Of a DNA stretch of 7,701 bases, positions 5,272 through 7,701 are shown piece after piece. The notes under the pieces were generated by a model that was given only the letters and a program-made list of their open reading frames with translations, did not search any database and was not told where the DNA came from. This DNA is from Pseudomonadota bacterium. Lineage in GTDB: Bacteria; Desulfobacterota; Desulfobacteria; Desulfobacterales; RPRI01. The DNA lies in the NCBI GenBank assembly GCA_018819005.1, contig JAHJQU010000356.1, positions 1 through 7,701 of the forward strand, given 5' to 3'. Position numbers and translations under genes: made by a program. Position 1 is the stretch's first letter. Each line of letters opens with the position of its first letter.

Positions 5272-7245
5272 TCAATAGAAATAATTGAATGAACCGAACG
5301 AGTGCTTTCCCAGTATGCCGCTGTTTATCGAATCGAGAAAACGGGAAGGGCGTTTAAGAACCATTCCTGTGCTTCTGTCATAAACCTCCTTCGGATATGT
5401 GAAATAGAGGCTCTTTCTTGCCCTTGTCGCTGCGACGTACATGAGCCTGAGCTCTTCTTCAAGCTCTTCGGGGTTGTTAATGGAATGTGATGACGGGAAT
5501 CTCCCGTCTAACGCCCATATGATAAATACTGTATGCCACTCAAGACCCTTAGCGGAATGTATGGTAGAAAGAACAAGGAGGTCATCCCCGCCTGAATTAT
5601 CGGATAGCGAATCGTCAATGCTGGTGTTAGGAGGCTCAAGCGTCATATCGGTAAGAAACTCCTTCAGGCTGTCATATCTTTCCATGATTGACAGAAGATG
5701 CTCAAGGTCTTTTGCTCTTTTTGGGTGATCGTCAAATTGTTCTCTTAATAACGGAAGATAATAATCAACCACTTTATCACCCATTTCATAAACAGACATT
5801 ACTCCCGAATCTATTTTGCCGAAAAGATCTTTAAGTCCAGACAGGTTTTCTGATGTCTGTTTTTTGATTTTTGCCGTGAGCAAACCAGTATAACCCGACT
5901 TTTCACTGGAAATGGCATCAAATATTTTATTTGCGGTTTGCCGGCCGATTCTATCCACGAGAAGAAGTATCCTTTGCCAGCTTAATCTGTCTTTGGAGTT
6001 AACGAGAACTTTCAGGTGAGCGAGAACATCCTTTATATGTGCAGATTCGACAAATTTAAAGCCGCCCACTTTTTTGAAAGGAATATCACTGCGGGTAAGC
6101 TCGATCTCAAGGTCAAATGAATGATATCCAGCCCTGAAAAGAACTGCTATCTCATTTAAGGGAATTCCATACTGATTCAATTCACGTATCTTTTCAATAA
6201 TGAACTTTGACTGGCTGTTTTCACCGGATGTGCAGACCAAAAGCGGCTTTACCCCTCCTTTTCTTCTTGTGAAAAGAGTTTTGGAATATTTTTCCGATGC
6301 CCTTTCTATGATGATATTGGTCAGATCGAGTATAGGCTGGTCGCTCCTGTAATTTTCTTCGAGGGTAATAGTCCTTGCTCCCGGGAATAATTCCGGGAAT
6401 CTCATTATGTTTATGAAGTTTGCTCCCCTGAAGGCATATATGCTCTGTGAATCGTCGCCGACAACCATTATATTTTTATTAGCGCTTGCAAGAAGAGTCA
6501 ATATGTCCGCCTGCATCTGGTTTGTATCCTGATATTCATCAACCATTATGTGTTCATAAGAAGAAGAAATTCTGTGCCGCAGATCAGGGTGCTCTTCCAT
6601 GAGAGCTTTGAAGCATACCAGCAAATCATCATAGTCGAGATAGTAATGTTCGGTTTTCCGTACCTTATAAGCCTTGTTTATCGCAATAATGGTATCGAGA
6701 TCATCAGCAAAATGAGGATAATCGTTGCAAATCACATCTTCAATCGTTAAAACTTTGTTCAACGCTTTGCTGAAGATAGTTGAAAGAGTGTGATTTCTTG
6801 GAAAAGAAGATTGCCGGGAGGTGCTCAGCATCTCTTTTCTTATAAGGCCGATAAGCGCTTCCGAGTCATAACGGTCTATGATATTAAAGCCTGACCCTAA
6901 ACCTATTTGCCGGGAGTATTTGCGCAGAATGTTGTTGGCAAATGAATGGAATGTTCCTCCCGAGATGTTTTCACACCGGTTGTCAAGGAGGCCGGCCGCC
7001 CTTCTGAGCATTTCCTGAGCTGCCTTGCGGGTAAACGTAAGAAGTAAAATAGAACCGGGAGATATTCCCTCTTCAACAAGACGGGCCACACGGTAGGTCA
7101 GGGTTCTTGTTTTTCCGCTTCCTGCTCCAGCAATGACAAGGAGAGGCCCTTTCGTGTGAATGACAGCTTCAAACTGGGAAGAGTTTAAATCTTTTTCATA
7201 GGGAATACTGAATTTCCGAACTGCTGAATTAATCATTTCTTTCAT
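5272..7245 (-). CDS. UvrD/Rep/PcrA-family SF1A ATP-dependent 3'-5' DNA helicase
   Basis: The 657-residue protein is a superfamily 1A DNA helicase that would unwind duplex DNA in repair, replication restart or removal of bound proteins. All main motifs are intact: Q-motif region NSSQFEAV (21-28), Walker A AGAGSGKT (39-46), Ia LLTFTRKAAQEM (68-79), Ib GTFHS (97-101), Walker B VDEYQDTN (235-242), III GDDSQSIYAFRGA (263-275), IV LEENYRS (295-301), V TIHSAKGLEW (561-570) and VI VAATRAR (604-610). It ends about 45 residues after motif VI, so it lacks the C-terminal tail of E. coli UvrD and PcrA that binds RNA polymerase. Its length is closer to Rep. ATG 7245 and ATG 7236 are both possible starts, and neither has a strong Shine-Dalgarno. 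It seems to stand alone: the next leftward gene is over 360 bp away. I cannot say which subfamily name is right. Confidence 0.95.
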   Translation of the reverse strand: MKEMINSAVRKFSIPYEKDLNSSQFEAVIHTKGPLLVIAGAGSGKTRTLTYRVARLVEEGISPGSILLLTFTRKAAQEMLRRAAGLLDNRCENISGGTFHSFANNILRKYSRQIGLGSGFNIIDRYDSEALIGLIRKEMLSTSRQSSFPRNHTLSTIFSKALNKVLTIEDVICNDYPHFADDLDTIIAINKAYKVRKTEHYYLDYDDLLVCFKALMEEHPDLRHRISSSYEHIMVDEYQDTNQMQADILTLLASANKNIMVVGDDSQSIYAFRGANFINIMRFPELFPGARTITLEENYRSDQPILDLTNIIIERASEKYSKTLFTRRKGGVKPLLVCTSGENSQSKFIIEKIRELNQYGIPLNEIAVLFRAGYHSFDLEIELTRSDIPFKKVGGFKFVESAHIKDVLAHLKVLVNSKDRLSWQRILLLVDRIGRQTANKIFDAISSEKSGYTGLLTAKIKKQTSENLSGLKDLFGKIDSGVMSVYEMGDKVVDYYLPLLREQFDDHPKRAKDLEHLLSIMERYDSLKEFLTDMTLEPPNTSIDDSLSDNSGGDDLLVLSTIHSAKGLEWHTVFIIWALDGRFPSSHSINNPEELEEELRLMYVAATRARKSLYFTYPKEVYDRSTGMVLKRPSRFLDSINSGILGKHSFGSFNYFY

Positions 7246-7290
7246 TATATAAACTACTGCCTTTTAATATTGAATAAGTTGCAAACCGGC

Positions 7291-7303
7291 TTCCACCGTG
7301 GAA
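7291..7303. promoter_or_regulatory. Perfect inverted repeat upstream of the helicase gene, possible operator
   Basis: TTCCAC-C-GTGGAA is a perfect 6-bp inverted repeat around one base, 46 bp before the helicase start. It lies downstream of the possible helicase promoter, where a repressor could act. A second short dyad, GATG-CGT-CATC, follows at 7305-7315. Neither matches a LexA box I know, and the role is unproven. Confidence 0.3.
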
Positions 7304-7347
7304 TGATGCGTCATCTATCGCAGGCAAGTAACAATCTGCCGGATGCG

Positions 7348-7378
7348 GATATCTTTCACAAGAAGAAAACTTTGTCAA
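7348..7378 (-). promoter_or_regulatory. Weak candidate promoter for the helicase gene
   Basis: On the minus strand a perfect TTGACA (7378-7373) is followed after 19 bp by GATATC (7353-7348), a weak and rather distant -10. It points to the helicase gene about 100 bp downstream. Only the -35 box is good. Confidence 0.3.
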
Positions 7379-7496
7379 TATTAGTTCTTATATAACAGAA
7401 TTCGTTGACTTTTATTAAATCATGTAATAAGAAGAGAGTACGACATGGGAATAGTTGTCGTCCAATTGCTTGTAAATCAAACAAAGGAGAGGAAAG

Positions 7497-7701
7497 ATGA
7501 AGAAAGTAAAGAAGCAGACAAAGCCGGTTTCCAAACCAGTTGCAACCCCTGCCAAACGCGCAGTCAGCTCAAAGAAGAAGAGCAGCGGAGCAGCCAAAAT
7601 TGTAAAAGCCAAAACAGTTAAGGTCCCAAATAAAAAAGTTTCAAAAGTCGTGAAAGCAGCAAAACCAAAAGCAGTTAAACCAAAAGCAGCAAAACCAAAA
7701 G
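7497..7701 (+). CDS. Lysine-rich histone-H1-like protein, partial at window end
   Basis: The frame opens at ATG 7497 with an excellent AAGGAG (7484-7489) 7 nt upstream and stays open to the window edge, so only the first 68 residues are seen. The product begins MKKVKKQTKPVSKPVATPAK. About 24 of 68 residues are lysine; the rest are mostly Ala, Pro, Val and Ser, and there are no acidic residues. This composition resembles the C-terminal tails of eukaryotic histone H1 and bacterial H1-like or AlgP-like proteins, which bind DNA through disordered lysine arms. The end seen consists of KPKA(A/V) repeats. A DNA- or RNA-binding nucleoid role is inferred from composition alone. A folded domain may lie beyond the edge, and ribosomal or translation proteins with basic tails are alternatives. 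It is divergent from the helicase gene and has its own leader of unknown promoter. Confidence 0.8.
   Translation, partial: MKKVKKQTKPVSKPVATPAKRAVSSKKKSSGAAKIVKAKTVKVPNKKVSKVVKAAKPKAVKPKAAKPK
7656..7700 (+). repeat. Tandem 15-bp repeats coding for AAKPK/AVKPK
   Basis: Three head-to-tail 15-bp units (GCAGCAAAACCAAAA, GCAGTTAAACCAAAA, GCAGCAAAACCAAAA) fill 7656-7700, and base 7701 (G) could begin a fourth. Units 1 and 3 are identical; unit 2 differs at two bases, giving Val for Ala. Being in frame (five codons each), the array can gain or lose units without breaking the protein. Its full extent is beyond the window. Confidence 0.85.

Noticed and set aside
7445..7621. 58-codon frame overlapping the start of the lysine-rich gene
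   Set aside because: It lies in another phase over the H1-like gene, has a poorer ribosome site than ATG 7497, and its sequence looks like an out-of-frame reading of lysine codons.
1..7701. CRISPR array, defence system, prophage or other new multigene system
   Set aside because: There are no spaced direct repeats and no integrase, nuclease or phage genes. The lone helicase has no defence partners nearby and looks like a housekeeping SF1A enzyme.

Overview
This is a window of ordinary bacterial chromosome. Gene density is high, Shine-Dalgarno sequences are clear, and the tRNA gene encodes its own CCA. The best guess at the organism is an anaerobic, sulfate-reducer-type member of the Desulfobacterota. 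That rests on two small palindromic repeats of a style I associate with Desulfobacteria, and on the look of the PpiD-like and zinc-ribbon proteins. It is recollection and inference, with no marker gene to prove it.

Layout, left to right. A tRNA-Ala(GGC) gene reads leftward at the edge (14-89). A divergent promoter region follows, and its rightward promoter is nearly ideal. It leads to a small cytosolic zinc-ribbon protein (285-536). A 134-bp palindromic repeat (541-674) separates that gene from a membrane-anchored PpiD/SurA-type peptidyl-prolyl isomerase (760-2658). The isomerase appears to share an operon with a 77-residue zinc-ribbon protein carrying one membrane helix (2702-2935). A strong hairpin at 2945-2970 ends this rightward block and faces a convergent leftward block.

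The leftward block is a phosphate-uptake pair: a PiT-family permease gene (3673-4909) and a PhoU-like DUF47 accessory gene (3002-3670) that follows it almost without a gap. In this sequence the permease is split into two reading frames by one extra base in a run of six C (minus strand). Removing that base restores a full-length protein of 411 residues. Upstream of it lies a 144-bp inverted-repeat element (4941-5084) with a possible 5-bp target duplication. Next is a leftward UvrD/Rep/PcrA-type helicase of 657 residues (5272-7245).

The last 450 bp hold a divergent intergenic region with a short perfect palindrome, then the start of a rightward gene (7497 to the window end). It encodes a very lysine-rich, histone-H1-like protein with tandem 15-bp repeats, cut off by the window edge.

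No defence system, CRISPR array, prophage or other new multigene system is visible. The most useful observations are the permease frameshift, the two palindromic repeat elements, the corrected start of the isomerase, and the partial gene for a repeat-built DNA-binding-like protein.
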